A stretch of 7,256 nucleotides of DNA from an uncultured Chloroflexota bacterium (lineage in GTDB: Bacteria; Chloroflexota; Anaerolineae; Anaerolineales; Villigracilaceae): the NCBI GenBank assembly GCA_903837815.1, contig CAILWD010000061.1:1-7256 (forward strand), given 5' to 3'. Position numbers and translations under genes: made by a program. This document shows, piece after piece, positions 5,348 through 7,256 of the stretch; position 1 is the stretch's first letter, and every line of letters begins with the position of its first letter. Under the pieces are notes generated by a model that was not told the origin of the DNA, made no database searches, and was given only the letters and a program-made list of their open reading frames with translations.

Positions 5348-6601
5348 TTAACCCGCTGTTCCCCGTACCGCCGGGCGGAAGAGTTGGATTCCGCCAATCA
5401 CTGTCAGCGAAATTAATCCGCATGTGAGTGTTGTGACCGAGAGTCCGAATTCCTGCGTCATCCAGCCGATGAGCAGGCTGCCAAAGGGCGCAATTCCCTG
5501 CAATGCCCAAAGGTAAATGCTGAATACACGCCCGCGCAGTGAATCGGGAACTTTGGTTTGGATCAGGGTGTTCATGGTCGCGAGTTGGGTGACCGAACCC
5601 CAGCCCATAAAAGCGATGATCGCCAGGGCGATCCACAAAGAGCGGGGGAGAGGGATGAGCATCATCCCGAAAATGAAGGCGGTTTCTCCCATCAATAATC
5701 GGAGTCCGCGCCAGCGTTCGCTGTTGTTCATGGCAATCGAAACAGCCGCGATCAATGCGCCGACGCCTTGCGCAGTGTAAAGCAGGCTGTTGCGCGTATC
5801 CACTACAGATTTGGTGTCTCCAACCTGTCCGAGCAGGTCTTTCGAGATGACGGGAAGTTGTTGGACAACAGGGAAACCGAAAATACCCAGCATGGCGGCA
5901 ATGATAATGAGCAAGCCGACGGCTGGCGTATCGAGGATGTAATGGATGCCCTCGCGCAATTCGGTCAGGAGGGGACGTGTGCGCGGTTTGACAGGAATCT
6001 TGTACCGCGTGCGTACGAAGAACAGACCTGTAACGATTGTCAAAAAACTAATGCTGTTCAAAAGAAAAGCCCAACCTTCGCTATTTTTGGGAAAGAGCAA
6101 AAAGAAAGGGACGAGCATCGCGGGTCCCACCATGCGCGAGATGTTGAAGGCGGTGGCTTGCAGGGCGATTGCGTTTGGCAGGGCATCCCGTCCCACCAAT
6201 TCGATCAGCATCGATTGCCGCGCCGTGATCTCGAAGGCGGACGCCATTCCCAGAATGAGGGAGGTGATGACAATCTGCCAGATTTGGATTTGCCCGCTCA
6301 AGGTGAGGTAAGCCAGCGCAAAGGTGTCCAGCATCATGATGGTCTGTGTAACGATGACCGCCTTGCGTTTATCGACATGTTCTATCCAAACACCGCCAGG
6401 AATGGCAAGGAAAAACATGGGAAGGGTGGTGGCAAACCCGATGAGTCCCAAATCGAAGGGGCGCCCGCTGATGCGGTACGTCAGCAGGGGCAGGGCTGTG
6501 TTCTGCATCCAGGTTCCGATTAATGAAAATAGGTGTCCGACCCAGAAGATGGCGAAATCGCGCGAGGCAAGGGCGGGGAAGCGGCGGGAGAGAAAGTTCA
6601 T
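5348..6601 (-). CDS. MFS transporter, EntS/MFS_3-like
   Basis: A 417-residue polytopic membrane protein with about 10-12 hydrophobic helices spread along its length. Residues 69-80 (GGVWIEHVDKRK) are the loop 2-3 MFS motif A in a divergent form. The segment at 128-161, containing RQSMLIELV and LPNAIALQATAFN, and the segment at 356-386 (RGRVFSIYLW and APFGSLLIG) are typical of the EntS-like (MFS_3) group. That group contains the enterobactin exporter EntS and many uncharacterised exporters. Substrate cannot be assigned, and no siderophore genes are nearby. The ATG at 6601 overlaps the SRAP stop codon by one base (TAATG) with no Shine-Dalgarno, suggesting translational coupling. No clear terminator separates it from the M23 peptidase gene downstream, so some read-through is possible. 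Confidence 0.92.
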   Translation of the reverse strand: MNFLSRRFPALASRDFAIFWVGHLFSLIGTWMQNTALPLLTYRISGRPFDLGLIGFATTLPMFFLAIPGGVWIEHVDKRKAVIVTQTIMMLDTFALAYLTLSGQIQIWQIVITSLILGMASAFEITARQSMLIELVGRDALPNAIALQATAFNISRMVGPAMLVPFFLLFPKNSEGWAFLLNSISFLTIVTGLFFVRTRYKIPVKPRTRPLLTELREGIHYILDTPAVGLLIIIAAMLGIFGFPVVQQLPVISKDLLGQVGDTKSVVDTRNSLLYTAQGVGALIAAVSIAMNNSERWRGLRLLMGETAFIFGMMLIPLPRSLWIALAIIAFMGWGSVTQLATMNTLIQTKVPDSLRGRVFSIYLWALQGIAPFGSLLIGWMTQEFGLSVTTLTCGLISLTVIGGIQLFRPAVRGTAG

Positions 6602-7256
6602 TAGGCTGGGGCAATTAATTCGGCGCGGTCATTCGATGGCGCGTTGACCAAAGTTGAGACGGGGTAGGCGGACATTTTTTCGGCGGGAAACGGCTGTAGG
6701 AGGTGAATCAGATTTTCGAGCGTTTGCGGCATCGGGTTCAACCAATCTGCAAATTGCGATTTGTCCAGAATTACGGGCATACGGTTATGCAGGTCAGACA
6801 TCAACTCGTTGGGGGAGGTGGTGATGATGGTGCAGGTGCGAAGCGTATTCCCGTCTGGCGAATGCCATTCATCCCACAGCCCTGCAAAGGCAAATGGCTT
6901 GCGGTCTTTCATGTGGATGAAATACGGGGTCTTTATCTTTTTGCCCGCTTCCGCCTTCCATTCGTAAAACCCGTCGGCGGAGATGAGACAACGCTTGTAT
7001 TTGAAACTGCCACGAAAAGACGGTTTCTCAGCGACAGTCTCTCCGCGCGCGTTGATGAGTTTGCTGGCGATGGTCGGGTCTTTCGCCCAGGAGGGAATCA
7101 ATCCCCAGAGAAAAAAATCGGCTTTGTTCTTCCCGTCATTTGGGATGGCAAGGACGGGTTGCGAGGGGGCAATGTTGTAGCGCGGCGCAAATTGGGTCGG
7201 GAAAATAAAATCGCCGAACACATCCTGCAAGTCGGCAGGGTCAACGGTGAGGGTAA
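6601..7256 (-). CDS. SRAP-domain protein (YedK/HMCES family), 5' end outside window
   Basis: The frame is open from the right edge to the TAA at 6601-6603, giving 217 visible residues. It starts within TLTVDPADLQ, where the family usually begins MCGRFTL. About five residues, including the catalytic Cys2, therefore lie just beyond 7256; the TTG at 7230 is not the true start. Visible family motifs are YNIAPSQ, LINARGET (active-site Asn, codon 7051-7053), CLISADGFYEWK (Glu, codon 6961-6963) and LHNRMPVIL (His, codon 6787-6789). Arg-Gly-Glu replaces the common Arg-Ala-Glu. The protein covalently traps abasic sites in single-stranded DNA as a thiazolidine crosslink, protecting them during replication. 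It is followed by the MFS gene with a one-base overlap. Family assignment is firm; activity depends on the unseen Cys2. Confidence 0.95.
   Translation of the reverse strand, partial: TLTVDPADLQDVFGDFIFPTQFAPRYNIAPSQPVLAIPNDGKNKADFFLWGLIPSWAKDPTIASKLINARGETVAEKPSFRGSFKYKRCLISADGFYEWKAEAGKKIKTPYFIHMKDRKPFAFAGLWDEWHSPDGNTLRTCTIITTSPNELMSDLHNRMPVILDKSQFADWLNPMPQTLENLIHLLQPFPAEKMSAYPVSTLVNAPSNDRAELIAPA

Noticed and set aside
5768..6523. 251-codon plus-strand frame antisense to the MFS gene
   Set aside because: Composition is rich in charged and polar residues as expected for the complement of a membrane protein, with no domain.

Overview
The window looks like chromosomal DNA from a free-living bacterium, most probably a member of the Chloroflexota (Anaerolineae-like). 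That placement is an inference from the gene complement: a VanW-type peptidoglycan-binding module fused to a class A beta-lactamase fold, a short monofunctional proline dehydrogenase, and an EntS-like MFS protein. Genes with and without Shine-Dalgarno sequences also occur side by side. No rRNA or other decisive taxonomic marker is present, and no phage, IS element, CRISPR array or defence island was found.

Layout from left to right: (1) 1-453, minus strand, the N-terminal 151 residues of a membrane-anchored P-loop NTPase that runs off the left edge. (2) 466-1167, minus, a complete coiled-coil plus C4 zinc-ribbon protein (DUF164/zf-RING_7 family), 12 bp upstream of the NTPase and in an apparent operon with it. 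(3) 1272-2762, minus, an exported serine hydrolase with an N-terminal anchor, followed by a perfect 15-bp hairpin. (4) 2882-3841, plus, proline dehydrogenase, divergent from the hydrolase across a short promoter region. (5) 3842-3967, a mostly non-coding stretch with one doubtful 24-codon ORF and a strong terminator. (6) 3968-4041, minus, tRNA-Val(CAC) with its own consensus-like promoter. (7) 4091-5284, minus, a membrane-anchored LysM/M23 endopeptidase. (8) 5348-6601, minus, an MFS transporter overlapping by one base with (9) 6601 to beyond 7256, minus, an SRAP (YedK/HMCES) DNA-protein crosslink protein whose first codons lie off the right edge.

How the genes relate: two of them (the serine hydrolase and the M23 peptidase) are extracytoplasmic cell-wall enzymes tethered to the cytoplasmic membrane. 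Proline dehydrogenase feeds proline catabolism. SRAP shields abasic sites in single-stranded DNA and is translationally coupled to a transporter. The set reads as ordinary housekeeping and envelope genes rather than one coherent new system. The most useful non-routine observations are two apparently leaderless transcription/translation starts (zinc-ribbon protein and M23 peptidase), an unlinked-looking NTPase in frame behind the zinc-ribbon gene, a U-tract-less perfect hairpin that could be a dispersed repeat, and divergent catalytic motifs in the serine hydrolase.
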